The notes beneath the pieces were generated by a model. The model made no database searches. It saw nothing but the letters and a program-made list of their open reading frames with translations, and was not told the DNA's origin. The position numbers were made by a program, and so were the translations under genes. Positions 18,895 to 29,229 of a DNA stretch of 34,486 nt are shown one piece after another (positions within the stretch are counted from its first letter, which is position 1; every line of letters begins with the position of its first letter). The stretch is from an uncultured Caballeronia sp. (GTDB taxonomy: Bacteria > Pseudomonadota > Gammaproteobacteria > Burkholderiales > Burkholderiaceae): NCBI GenBank assembly GCA_940588625.1, contig CALNPU010000020.1, positions 1-34,486 of the forward strand, read 5' to 3'.

Positions 18895-20658
18895 ATGCGA
18901 AATGTCGTCCGTCTGACCGCCTCCGCCACCAGCGCCCTGCCGCGTTGGTTGCTGCTCGCCATTTGTATCATCTACGCTTCGTTTGGACTGTTCGGCCGTG
19001 ACCCGTGGAAAAACGAGGACGCAACGGGCTTCGGCGTGATGTGGACGATGGCCAACGGCGGCGTAAAAGACTGGCTGCTGCCCAATCTGGTGGGCAAGGC
19101 GCTCACCTCGGACGGCCCGTTCGTGTACGGGTTCGGCGCGGGTTTCATCCGCTTGCTGAGCCCGTGGGTCGATGCAAGCAATGCATCGCGCGTGGTAACC
19201 GGATTGTTGTTTTGTATCGCCTGCGTGTTCGTCTGGTATACGGCCTATCTGCTCGGCCGGCGCGACGAAGCGCAACCGTTCAAATACGCATTTGGCGGCG
19301 AGCCCGAACCGCGCGACTACGGCCGCACCCTCGCCGACGGCGCGCTGCTGATCCTGCTCGCCTGCTTTGGCCTGGCCATACGCGGCCATGAAACCACACC
19401 CCAGCTTGCTCAGTTCGCCGGCACCGCCATGTTGCTCTACGGCCTGGTGCGTAGCTGCGACAAACCAATCCAGGGTGCGCTCATCTGGGGTGCGGCAATC
19501 GGTTTCGTGGGTTTGTCGAGCACTCCAGTGCTGGTGCTCGCACTGCTAATCTGCACGCTGGCAATGACCGTGATCGTGCGGGAAGTGCGGCCGTATCATC
19601 TGCTCGTGCTCGGCGTGCCCGTCGCGGTGGTCATGATCGGCGCGTGGGTATGGCCGGTATTGCACTTCTACCCGGACGACGGCGAATGGTGGCTGCGCCA
19701 ATGGTGGAGTAACAGTTTCGACGCTTTCTCCGGCTCGCCGATCCAGGCGCTCTCTTACGCCTTCAGGAATCTGCCGCTCTTCACGTGGCCGGCGTGGCCG
19801 CTTGCCATCTGGACCTACGTGAGCTGGAGCGGCTTGCGACGCTCGCCGCATGTGGCAGTGCCGGTATCGGTGATCGGGCCGCTGCTGGTGCTGGTGATCC
19901 TGCAAAATCATCAGTCGAACCGCCTTTTCATGCTGTTGCTGCCAACGCTGTCGGTGCTCGCCACGTTCGCGCTGCTCACGCTCAAACGCGGGGCGATCAA
20001 CGCGATCGACTGGTTCGCGATGTTGAGCTTCACGCTGCTCGCCACGTTCGTCTGGCTGGTGTGGACCGCAGGCCTGTTTGGGTTCCCTGCCCTGCTCGCC
20101 CGTAATCTCGCGCGTCTGGCGCCCGGTTTCCAGCCCGAATTCAAGATCATGTCGTTCGTGTGCGCGGTCGCCGTGACGGTGTGCTGGTTCTTGCTCGCGC
20201 GCTGGCGTCTTGCGCGTCATCCGAAGGTGTTGTGGCGCAGTGTGGTGTTGTCGAGTGCCGGCACCACGCTGATGTGGGTGCTGCTGATGACGCTGTGGCT
20301 GCCGGTGGTGAACTACAGCCGGACGTATCGCGACGTGGCGGAGCAGATCGCCGATCATCTGCCGCCTGACTACACCTGCATTTCCCCGGTGCGTCTGGGC
20401 GATGCGCAGATTGCAACCTTCGCGTATTTCGGCGGCATGCATTTCGCCTTCGATGAAGACTGCGACGTGATCTTGCGCCAGGACACGCAGGACTACGGCG
20501 AGCCGTCGTCAATCTCGCCGTTCGAGTGGAAGCTGGTGTGGGAAGGCCGGCGCGTGGCCGACCGGGACGAGCGGTTCCGGCTGTATGTGCGCATCGAGCG
20601 GCCCGTGGCACCGGTCAAGCGGCTGCGGCCCAAGTCGTTGCATCGCGGAAGCGACTGA
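18895..20658 (+). CDS. Membrane glycosyltransferase, GT39/ArnT-PMT type
   Basis: A 587-residue polytopic membrane protein. After an N-terminal span (RWLLLAICIIYASFGLF) comes GRDPWKNEDATGFGVMWTMA, which has the acidic first-loop signature of GT-C enzymes that use a polyprenyl-phosphate sugar donor. About ten more hydrophobic segments follow, then a soluble C-terminal part (CISPVRLGDAQIATFAYFGG, SPFEWKLVWEGRRV). Family members move a sugar from a lipid carrier to lipid A or to proteins in the periplasm; the acceptor here is unknown. The ATG at 18895 begins just before the first span; the frame extends upstream without features. The MATE remnant begins three bases after the stop, suggesting an operon. 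It is the only intact gene of that unit. Confidence 0.85.
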   Translation: MRNVVRLTASATSALPRWLLLAICIIYASFGLFGRDPWKNEDATGFGVMWTMANGGVKDWLLPNLVGKALTSDGPFVYGFGAGFIRLLSPWVDASNASRVVTGLLFCIACVFVWYTAYLLGRRDEAQPFKYAFGGEPEPRDYGRTLADGALLILLACFGLAIRGHETTPQLAQFAGTAMLLYGLVRSCDKPIQGALIWGAAIGFVGLSSTPVLVLALLICTLAMTVIVREVRPYHLLVLGVPVAVVMIGAWVWPVLHFYPDDGEWWLRQWWSNSFDAFSGSPIQALSYAFRNLPLFTWPAWPLAIWTYVSWSGLRRSPHVAVPVSVIGPLLVLVILQNHQSNRLFMLLLPTLSVLATFALLTLKRGAINAIDWFAMLSFTLLATFVWLVWTAGLFGFPALLARNLARLAPGFQPEFKIMSFVCAVAVTVCWFLLARWRLARHPKVLWRSVVLSSAGTTLMWVLLMTLWLPVVNYSRTYRDVAEQIADHLPPDYTCISPVRLGDAQIATFAYFGGMHFAFDEDCDVILRQDTQDYGEPSSISPFEWKLVWEGRRVADRDERFRLYVRIERPVAPVKRLRPKSLHRGSD

Positions 20659-20660
20659 CC

Positions 20661-22015
20661 ATGTTGCCGGATGTCCGCAGGATCGTGGCCCTGGCGTGGC
20701 CGGTACTGATCGATGGCGATCATCGCGTTCGGCGTGATCGATACGGCCATGGTCGGCCGTTTTTCCGCCACGGATCTCGCGGCGCTCGGTCTCGGTTCGT
20801 CGATCTACATCTCCGTCTATATCGGCTTGACGGGAATCCTGACGGCATTGCAGCCTATCGCCGGGCAATTGTTCGGGGCGGGGCGCGAAGCCGAGATTGG
20901 CGAGGAAGTCTGGCAGGCGCTATGGCTGGCGGCGGTGTTGTCGGTGATTGGCCTCGTCTGCCAGTACTTCCCGCAGGCTCTCCTGAGCATCGCCGATGCT
21001 CCTCCCGCCATGCACGACTGCACCCTCGCCTATTTGCGCATCCTGTCGCTTGGACTGCCCGTGAGTCTCACGTTTCGTGTCTATAGCTCGCTCACGAACA
21101 CAGTCGGCAAACCGCGCCTCGTCATGTTCCTGCAAGTCGGCGCGCTGATGCTGAAGGTCCCGCTCAACCTGTGGTTCATCTTCGGCGGGTTTGGCGTACC
21201 GGTCGGCGCTCGGTGGTTCGGGCTGCGTGATCGCCAGCACTATGATCAACTGGCTGATAGCCATTGTCGGAATAACGGTACTTCTGCGTGTCAAGTTCTT
21301 CCGGCCGTTCGGCGTGTTCTCGCGGTTTTGCGCTGGCCCGTCTGGCACCGTCAGAAAGCACTGCTCAAACTCGGCGTTCCGATGCGGCTCTCCTACCTGA
21401 TCGAAGTGACGTCATACACGTTCATGGCGCTGTTCATTTCGCATTTCGGCACGACCACGTTAGCAGGGCATCGATCACCGGCAACATTGGCGCGGTGCTC
21501 TATATAACGCCGCTGTCCATTGGTGGTGTGGCGTCCGCGACGCTAGTCTCGCAAGCACTCGGCGCAGAACGTTTCGACGCCGCCCGTTTGCTCGTGCGCT
21601 ACGGCATTGCGTGCGTGTACGGGGCCGCGCTGTTTGCGCTGCGGCCGTACTTGCTCGAGGCCTACACGCCCGACAGCCAGGTGATCGCAGCAGCCATGCC
21701 GTTGCTGGCCATTGTCGTGTTCTATCATTTCTTCGATGTCCTCCAGATCGCCACCGTGTTCGTGCTGCGCGCCTATAAGGTGGCAGTCGTGCCCACTGTG
21801 ATCTACGCAGTCGCGCTGTGGGGCATTGGACTCGGCGGCGGATATCTGCTCGGGTTCGACGTAGGCGGTTATGCACCCGCGTGGCTGCAAGGCGCACGCG
21901 GGTTCTGGGTAGCGAACTCGGCATGGCGGGGGTAGGACTGTTCCTCTACTGGCGGCGGATCAGCACGCGGCATATTCCGGACGACCGCGTCCGTGCTGGG
22001 GCGGAGCCGGTTTAG
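20661..22015 (+). pseudogene. MATE family efflux transporter, frameshifted
   Basis: A multidrug and toxic compound extrusion transporter of about 455 codons. The start MLPDVRRIVALAWPVLI is in one frame, and after a shift near 20712 the next 160 codons are continuous: AFGVIDTAMVGRFSATDLAA, LTGILTALQPIAGQLFGAGR and RILSLGLPVSLTFRVYSSLT. Two shifts then enclose CVIASTMINWLIAIVGITVL (near 21205 and 21335). Another near 21465 leads to GAVLYITPLSIGGVASATLV, and one near 21915 to MAGVGLFLYWRRIS and the stop. It starts directly after the glycosyltransferase stop, so it was probably co-transcribed. Function is surely lost. Confidence 0.9.
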
Positions 22016-22146
22016 GTTCAACCGCGACAACCGCGCACTCGATGCAATCAGTTCACATCGCGTTGTCATAAAATGAAACAACTGGCAAGGATGACGTAAC
22101 ACTCCGGTAGAATCGCCTGCGTTTTGGCCACCCTGGAACGAGTGCG

Positions 22147-25100
22147 ATGATCCGCGTCATAAAAGAAAAACGCTGGCCGCTGGCGGTGCTCGCCGCCTTC
22201 TCCTTGCTCACCATTGGTTTGCGGCGCCACACATCGCGCCGACGCGGCCCGCACGCTGAGCGTGTCGCCGCAAAGCAAGGTCACGCAGGCCCGCCAGGTG
22301 GTCGTCAAGTTCGACGAAGCCATGATCGCGTTCGGCGACCCCGCGGCGAAAGCTCCGGCCCAGGTCCATTGCAGCGGAGGATCATCGGCGGGTTCCGGCC
22401 ACTGGATCGACGATAAAACCTGGGCCTTCGATTTCACGCAAGACCTCACGCCCGATATGCGCTGCTCGGTCGCGCTGGTCGACAGACTCAAGTCCACTGC
22501 GGGCAACGCGCTCACCGGTCCACGGTAGTTCGGCTTCGAAACCGGTGGCCCGTTTGTCGCCCGATGGCGGCGAAATAGAAGAAAACCAGATCTTCGTGCT
22601 GCGCCTGAACGGCCCCGCGACGGAAGCATCCGCGTTGCAAGACATCTGGTGCGAATCGAATGGATTGGGCAACCGGATTCCCGTGAAGACCGTCGACGCC
22701 ACCTCGCGCGCCGCCCTCCTCAAACACTTCCGGCTCGAAAAGAACAGCGCGCGCGTGCTCACGCTCGCCTGCCAGCAAACCCTGCCATCCGCGACCAAGA
22801 TGCAACTCGTGTACGGCGTGGGCGTCGCCGGCCCGAGCGGCCTCGCGAACGACGTGGAGAAGCGCTTCGACTTCGACGTCCGCGAACCCTTCCCGCCAGT
22901 TTCTCGTGCGAACGCGAAAACGCCAAGGCGCCCTGCACGCCGTTGCGCCCGCTGCGCATCCGCTTCAGCCCGCCAGTGCCGCGTGCGGACGCCCAAAAGA
23001 TCAAGTTGCACGGACCGGGCGGCACAACGCCGCTGCAATTTGATCCCGATGAAAAGGACAACGACATCACGACCATCCAGTTCGCGGCACCTTTGCCCGA
23101 ACACGCGGATTTATCGATAGAACTGCCGGCGGGACTCAAGGATTCAAGCGACCGCCCGCTGTCGAACGCGGACCTCTTTCCGCTTAAGACATCGACGGCG
23201 CCCATGCCGCCGCTCGCCAAGTTTTCATCGTCGACATTCGGGATCATCGAGCGTTTCGCCGAGCCGAACATGCCCGTCACGCTGCGTCATGTGGAAGCCG
23301 ACCTGAAGGTGAAAGGGCTCAACACGGGCTCATCGAACGTGACGAAACTGCGCGTGGATGCCGGTACCGAGATCCGTCGATGGATGAAAACCGTCGATCA
23401 TTTCGACGGCTTTTCGATGTCCGTCTCGCAGATCAAACAAGAGATGCCGCAGGCGCTCAACAACGGCATCAAGCCGGTCTATGCGCCGGGCAGCACGGCA
23501 AGATCCGCAAATCGATATCCGCTCGCTGTCGTTGCTCGCGAACCAGTCGGGCGTAGAAACCCTGAGCGTGCCGCAAACTGATCCGAAGGCGCTGCGGCTT
23601 TTTGAAGTGGTCGGTAGCTCCCGAAACCTGGTTTCTACGTGGTCGAACTGGCGTCGTCGGCGCTGGGCGCTTCGCTGCTCGGCAAACAGCAGGACATGTA
23701 TGTGCGCACCTCCGTGCTCGTGACCAATCTCGGAGTGCATTTCAAGCAAGGTCGCGAAAACAGCATTGTCTGGGGACTGCCCTCGATAGAGGCAAACCCG
23801 TGCCGATACGCAAGTGCGTGTCGCCAATTACAACGGCAACTAGGTCGCCACCGCAAAAACCGATGCGCATAGCATCGCGACGATTAGAAAACCACTGGCA
23901 TCAACACGCGCTTGCGATGAAAACAGTCTCGACGACTCGGGCTTTTTCGTCTCCGCACGTATCGATGATCCGAAGACCGGTCCGGACATGGCGTTCGTGC
24001 GTTCGGACTGGAATCGCGGGATGGAATCGTGGCGCTTCAATGTGCCTACACCGATATGAGCCGCGATCAAACCACGCGCGCCACGACCGTGTTCGACCGG
24101 ACGCTGCTGCGCGCGGGCGAAACGGTATCGATACATCTGATGCGCGAGGAGACGCTCACTGGTTTTGCGTTCCCCTCGCATCTGCTGTCGCGCGTGACGA
24201 TCCGTCATGAGGGCAGCGGCCAGACTTATCATCTGCCGCTCAAATGGGCGGCCGACCGGAGCGCGGATTCAACCTTCCCGATTCCGGCCGCCGCGAAGCT
24301 TGGCGAATACAGCGTGACGCTGGATGACGGCTCGACGAACTCGGACGACGACAGCGATAACAACGATAACAGCGGTGGCGATCAGAATTCGGTCAGGCAC
24401 ATGAGCATCAAAACCGGCAGTTTCCGTGTGGAGAAATTCCGCCTGCCGGTGTTCAAGGGATCAATCGGCCTTCGTGATCAGAAGACCGGCGCGCTGCTGC
24501 GGAGCAGATTGAATATGTGTCGGGTGGACCGGCGTCGAATCTGCCGGTGCAAGTGTCAGCGTTGATGAAGGACACGTCGCCCTCTTTTGCCTCGCAGTTC
24601 GAATCGTTTAGTTTCGCGCCGTACAAGAAGCCTGCCGATGACGGCGCCAGCGCCCCACAACCGAGCAGGACGACGACAACAGCAGCGCGCAGGAAGATAC
24701 GTCCACGGCCAAGCTCATCGCCGATAAAACCGCGCTCACGCTCGATCACAACGGCGCAGGAAGCGACCTTCGCGGACCCCAACGGCGAGATCCAGACGCT
24801 GCGCGGCAACGCCACGCTCTGGCCCGCGGCTGTCGCGGCCGGCATCAAAGTAGGCGACTGGGTATCGGTCGGCAACGCGGTGCCGGTGCAGGCGCTCGCC
24901 GTCGACTTGCAAGGCAAGCCGCGAGCGGGTGTGGTGCTGGAAATCCGTGGCGTTGCGCGCACCATGACGAGCTCCCACAAGCGCATGGTCGGCGGTTTCT
25001 ACACGTATGACAACCACACGGAAACCAAGGACCTCGGCACGCTATGCAGCGGCAAGAGCGACGACCACGGCATGCTTTCCTGCGATGCAAGACTCAAGGA

Positions 25101-25868
25101 GGAAGCAGGCAATGTCGACCTGATCGCCATCGCCAAGGACGGGGATGGCGAGTGGCGAACGCGACCACCTCGGTCTGGGTTACACGCGAAGATCAACTCT
25201 GGTTCGGTGGCGAAAACACGCCGGTAAGCGGCCAGACGCGCATTGCGCTTGGTACGACGGAGAAAGCTGTAGCATGGAACGCGCCCGCCTCGCCGCAAAT
25301 CCGCGCAGCGTCACGCTGTCTTGGGCCTCGCGTACGCTCAACCTGACGCAGGAAGGCAGCGGCAAATCGTGGGCGACCATCGAGAGTCTTGCGGCAGTCG
25401 CGTTGAAAGCGCCGTTCGCGGCGGGGTATCGGATCACGAAAACCATCAAGCCGATTGATCCGGCGGCAGTTAAGGGCATGCTCTCGCGCGGTGACATCAT
25501 GCGTGTGCCATCTCGTCGACATCGACGCCCAAAGCGATATGACCTGGGTGGTCATCAACGATCCCAATACCGGCCGGTGCAACGATCCTCGGCTCGGGCC
25601 TCGGCCGCGATTCGGAAGTGGCGACCGAGGTGAAAAGAGCCCGTAAGGCGCGTGGCCGGCGTTTGTCGAGCGTGGTTTTGATGGCTATCGCGCGTATTAC
25701 GACTATCTGCCGAAGGGGAAATTGCAGGTCGAGTACACGGTTCGGCTGAACAGCGCCGGAACATTTGGGTTGCCGCCCACGCGTGTGGAGGCGCTCTATG
25801 CACCCTCGGTGTTCGGCGTGATTCCGAACGCAACGGTGGTTGTTGCACCCTTGGCCGCAAGTAACGCG
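22147..25868 (+). pseudogene. Bacterial alpha-2-macroglobulin family protein, heavily frameshifted and internally deleted
   Basis: Bacterial alpha-2-macroglobulins are large periplasmic protease traps. A signal-peptide-like start (MIRVIKEKRWPLAVLAAF) is followed by at least ten fragments in all three frames, for example QARQVVVKFDEAMIAFGDPA, PLRIRFSPPVPRADAQKIKL, TTVFDRTLLRAGETVSIHLM, KPRAGVVLEIRGVARTM, SVWVTREDQLWFGGENT and KPIDPAAVKGMLSRGDIMRV. The last is YDYLPKGKLQVEYTVRLNSA to VVVAP. The remaining DNA encodes about 1,240 residues, against about 1,650 for E. coli YfhM and roughly 2,000 in Burkholderia relatives as I recall them. I see no thioester motif (CxEQ), and the join near 25220 appears to have lost the thioester domain. 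The end is open into the next gene. Confidence 0.88.
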
Positions 25869-27720
25869 ATGAAACGCGCCGCCCTCGCGCTGATCGGTTG
25901 CATGCTTGCGAGCTCGGCTCATGCGCTGCCGAGCTTCGACGAAGTACTACGCTCGGGCTGGCGCAGTTCCGACTGGGTGCTGCTCGCCAGCGATGGTGAA
26001 CCGCTGCAGCGGACGCGTATCGACACAACCGAACGGCGCGGCGACTGGGTCGCGTTGCAGGATGTGTCGCTGGCATTGCGCGGGGCGATTGTCGTGTCGG
26101 AGGACAAGCGGTTTTACGAGCACAGCGGCGTGGATTGTCGCGGCGCATCGATGGCGACCATGCAACTGACCGGTTTGATCGATGAAGATCGTCGGCCCGG
26201 ACGCCGCTTGATAGGTGAGAAAGCGACGCAGACAGTCGGCACGTTATGGCTCGACCACGACTGGCGCAAGGACCAGATTCTCGAAGCCTATCTCAATCTC
26301 GTGCCGTTTCGCGGCGAGATCGTGGGTTTGTCGGCGTTGTCGCAGACTTTGTTCGGCAAACTTCCGTGCGGGATTTTGCGGGACATGAGCCTGGCGCGGC
26401 CATCGAATATGGACCCTTGCGCGAACCTCGACAGCTACGTGCAATTGACGCTCACGCGCACCTTGGTCGAACTCAACTCGCGTGCTCATCAGCGCAATGT
26501 GCACGACGGCGCGGTGATCGTCATCGACAACCGCAGCGGCGAGATTCTGGCGTGGGTCGGCTCGGCGGGAGGATTGTCGAACGCACCGGAAGTTGATGCC
26601 GTTGTCGCGGCCGGCTCGACGCTGAAGCCGTTCCTGTACGCTCAGGCTATCGATGAAAAGCGCCTCACACCTCGATGACGTTCCGCTCGATCTCGCCACC
26701 GGTGGCGGCCTGTATATCCCGCAAAACTACGATGATTTCAAGGGCTAGGTAGCATGCGCACGGCGCTTTGGGTCGTCGCTGAATGTGCCTGCGCACGCTG
26801 GTCATGGTCGTGCCGCACCGGTCGAAAACGCTGGTGTCGCTTGGTCTTCCGCTCACGCAAGCCGGTGATTACTACGGCTTCAGTCTCGCGCTCGGCAGCG
26901 CCGACGTGACGCTGGCCACACTCACGAACGCTTACCGGACGCTCGCAAACGGCGGTCTCACCGGGCCAATGTCCGACCTGCCAGCGGGGATATCCACCAT
27001 CCCCACCGCACCCGGCACGCGCGTTTTCAGCCCGCAAGCCAGTTTTATCGTGACGAACATCCTTGCCGATAACAACGCGCGCATGCGCTTTCGGCTTTGA
27101 CAGCGTCCTTGCCACGCGCTTTTTCAGCGCTGTGAAAACCGGTAGGTACAGTATAAGCAAGGACATGCGCGACAACTGGGCAGTCGGCTACACGTCGCGT
27201 TATACGGTGGGCGTGTGGGTCGGCAACGCGGACGGCGCGCCCATGTGGGCCGCGCTGGTCAACTACCTGCACCGGCGCGCGACGACTGGTTCCTGAGCGG
27301 CACGCAAATGTCGCGGATCGCCTCGTCGGCGAATGCGGAAGGCGCGGCCGTACGCAACGGCACGGCCCGTCTCCCACCGGCACCATTTTCGCGCTCGATC
27401 CCGACATTCCGGCCGCCGCCCGCCAGCGGGTCTGGTTCGAGAGCGCGCAAGGTGCGCCTACGGGCAGCGTGTGGCGGCCGGACGGCAAATCGGCCGGGCC
27501 TTTCGCGCAAATGGCACGAATGGCGTGGCTGCCGTGGCCGGGGCATCATACGCTGGAACTGGTCGACCGCCAGGGCCTGGTGGTCGATTCCGTGAAATTC
27601 GAAGTACGCGGCGCGTTTGCCAAAATCAAAGCAAGAATTAAATCCGCGACAGCATCCATTCCGCCAAGCCAATATCCGGGAAACGTTAAATCTGATCTGA
27701 TCCGCCCCCATTCGCCATGA
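25869..27720 (+). pseudogene. pbpC: Penicillin-binding protein 1C, frameshifted and internally deleted
   Basis: A bifunctional murein synthase, usually encoded next to alpha-2-macroglobulin. From ATG 25869 a signal peptide (LALIGCMLASSAHALPSF) leads into the glycosyltransferase domain: AIVVSEDKRFYEHSGVD, which holds the catalytic glutamate motif. Then RGASMATMQL follows at once, so about 15-20 residues before the second motif (RGASTLTMQL in relatives) are missing. The transpeptidase SxxK is present (GSTLKPFLYAQAI). The frame is then lost near 26670, and [34 protein letters not shown] and PGHHTLELVDRQGLVVDSVK appear in other frames. The KTG motif is followed by an insertion (KTGRYSISK instead of KTGTSK). 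The upstream gene reads in frame into pbpC without a stop. Confidence 0.9.
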
Positions 27721-27784
27721 GTCTGGTGATAATCGCTACATGAAATCGAAACCGGACAGCGGATTAGGATGCAACCGGGAAAAT

Positions 27785-27800
27785 AATAATCGCCATTATT
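27785..27800. repeat. AT-rich inverted repeat between pbpC and the ComEA-like gene
   Basis: AATAAT-CGCC-ATTATT is a perfect 6-bp inverted repeat in a short AT-rich island (about 27770-27820) within GC-rich DNA. It could be an operator or part of a weak hairpin. It does not match a Fur box well enough to call. Confidence 0.5.
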
Positions 27801-27948
27801 GTGAAAAATAATCCCGTCCACGCCAGACGGATGTCGCTGCCATTATCCTGACCCGCATTTTGTCCTATGCTTGTTGGGCTTTCTGGCCAGGCTTCCAGTA
27901 AGGCCGACATCGATTCCTCCTTTTGTTTTTCAACCTGGAGCACTTGTC

Positions 27949-28477
27949 ATGCTTAAGAAGCTGTTGATGCTGTGTTTGGCCTTTGCGTTGTCGATGGGTG
28001 TCGCGTTTGCGGCCGTTGACGTGAATATGGCGGACCAAGGACCAAACCTCGCTTGAAGGGGTAAAGGGGCTTGGGCCGGTGAAGTCGAAGGCGATTATCG
28101 ACGAACGGACGAAGAATGGCCCATTCAAGGACGCCGCCGATCTCGCCAACCGCGTGAAGGGCCTTGGCACGAAGGAAAAGACACCGGCGGCCACCAGCGC
28201 CAGGGCCGCGGCTCCCGCGAAATCGACAGTGAAAGTCGCCACCTCACCGGCTGCAACCACGGCCACAACAACCGCAGTGACGCCGGCAACAGCGGCAGAC
28301 GCGGCTTCCACGACCAAGGGCAAGAAGGGCAAAAAAGCCAAGGCCAGCGCAGCAGCTAGCTCGAGCATGGCCACAACAACGACGGCGACGGCCGACGCTG
28401 CCTTGGGCGCGAGCGGCGCCAAGGCATCGAAGAGGTCCAACAAAAAGAAAGCCGCGAGCGACGCGGCAGCAAACTGA
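27949..28477 (+). pseudogene. ComEA-like helix-hairpin-helix protein, broken by a 7-bp duplication
   Basis: A small exported DNA-binding protein. The signal peptide is intact from ATG 27949 (MLKKLLMLCLAFALSMGVAF), followed by AAVDVNMADQ. There GGACCAA is duplicated (28032-28045), which throws the frame into a stop at 28054-28056. Removing one copy restores ADQTSLEGVKGLGPVKSKAI, a typical ComEA helix-hairpin-helix, and DERTKNGPFKDAADLANRVK. After GLGTK the end of the domain seems missing and a 90-residue tail rich in Ala, Thr and Lys follows (KGKKGKKAKASAAASSS, SKRSNKKKAASDAAAN). Relatives bind DNA during natural transformation or simply in the periplasm. A single event explains the break, so it is probably young. 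Confidence 0.85.
28032..28045. repeat. Perfect 7-bp tandem duplication in the ComEA-like gene
   Basis: GGACCAA at 28032-28038 and again at 28039-28045. Its length is not a multiple of three, and deleting one copy restores the reading frame across the helix-hairpin-helix domain, so this is very likely the inactivating lesion. Confidence 0.9.
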
Positions 28478-28668
28478 GAACGGCGACGCATTTCGGCACC
28501 GGATCCCGAGCGTCGGCCATCAACGCGCAGTTCGGATTCAGGCCAGCCAGGTCGTATTGCAGCAGAAACACTCTGGCCGATCCTTAACGGACGGCACGTT
28601 TTCCGTCCGGCAGAGGCCAACCAGCATGACGCCGGACGGCATTTAACCAGCATCGTTTTCAGACAGCC

Positions 28669-29142
28669 ATGAGCCTACTCGATACCCTCACCTCCTCCTT
28701 CGGCAATTCGCCTCAAGGCGGCGCACAGTCCGGCCTGATCGCCGCTGCGATGAAGTTCGTCAACAATCGGTCCGGCGGCCTGAACGGTTTGATTCAGCGT
28801 TTTCATGAAAACGGCGCGGGCGACATCATCTCGTCGTGGGTCGGCAACGGCGAAAACAAGCCGATCAGCTCGGACACCGTGACCAATGTGCTCGGCTCGG
28901 ACGCGCTCAGCCAGATCGCACAGAAAGCCGGGTTGTCCGGCGACCAGGTGTCCGGCATGTTGGCTACGGTGCTGCCGCATCTCGTGAACCATGCGACGCC
29001 GGACGGCCAGGTGCCGGCGAACGGCCAGCTGGACGTGGGCAGCCTGCTGGGTTCGCTTGGTGGTCTCGGCGGTCTGGCAGGCTTGTTCGCAAGAGTGAAG
29101 AACCGAAGGCCTAAGCGTTCCCGGCCTGGTCTCCTGTATTAA
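28669..29142 (+). CDS. YidB-like DUF937 family protein with a frameshifted C-terminus
   Basis: A 157-residue protein of the YidB/DUF937 family, whose role is not known to me. The body is intact: MSLLDTLTSSFGNSPQGGAQ, NNRSGGLNGLIQRFHENGAG, SWVGNGENKPISSDTVTNVL and QKAGLSGDQVSGMLATVLPH, then a Gly/Leu-rich stretch (GSLGGLGGLAGLF). Relatives end shortly after this with KKxEEPKA-like residues. Here the last 19 residues read ARVKNRRPKRSRPGLLY, while the neighbouring frame reads KSEEPKA and stops at 29112-29114. A single missing G near 29090 (TTCGCAAG for TTCGGCAAG) explains it. The new tail is basic and the stop lies at the foot of a terminator. The protein may still work. Confidence 0.8.
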   Translation: MSLLDTLTSSFGNSPQGGAQSGLIAAAMKFVNNRSGGLNGLIQRFHENGAGDIISSWVGNGENKPISSDTVTNVLGSDALSQIAQKAGLSGDQVSGMLATVLPHLVNHATPDGQVPANGQLDVGSLLGSLGGLGGLAGLFARVKNRRPKRSRPGLLY

Positions 29143-29143
29143 A

Positions 29144-29175
29144 AAAGGGGCAACGGATTACTCCGTTGCCCCTTT
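29144..29175 (-). terminator. Bidirectional terminator between the YidB-like gene and clpB
   Basis: A perfect 14-bp stem, AAAGGGGCAACGGA with TCCGTTGCCCCTTT, and a 4-base loop. On the minus strand the stem is followed by six T in a row, so it is a strong terminator for clpB. On the plus strand it ends in TTTG and would be a weaker terminator for the YidB-like gene. Confidence 0.88.
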
Positions 29176-29229
29176 GAGCTGGGAAGAACGACGCTCGGCC
29201 TGCTTCGTCGGGCGCCTTCAATGCACGTC

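Noticed and set aside
19546-20442. Open frame of 298 codons on the minus strand
   Set aside because: It lies wholly antisense to the glycosyltransferase gene, is Arg/His/Gln-rich with no family features, and is the kind of shadow GC-rich coding DNA produces.
27785-27800. Fur box
   Set aside because: The inverted repeat is AT-rich but matches the Fur consensus too poorly and no iron gene is near.
27865-28653. Ala/Val-rich, hydrophobic open frame of 262 codons on the minus strand
   Set aside because: It looks membrane-like, but its hydrophobic part is just the antisense of the Ala/Thr/Lys tail of the ComEA-like gene.
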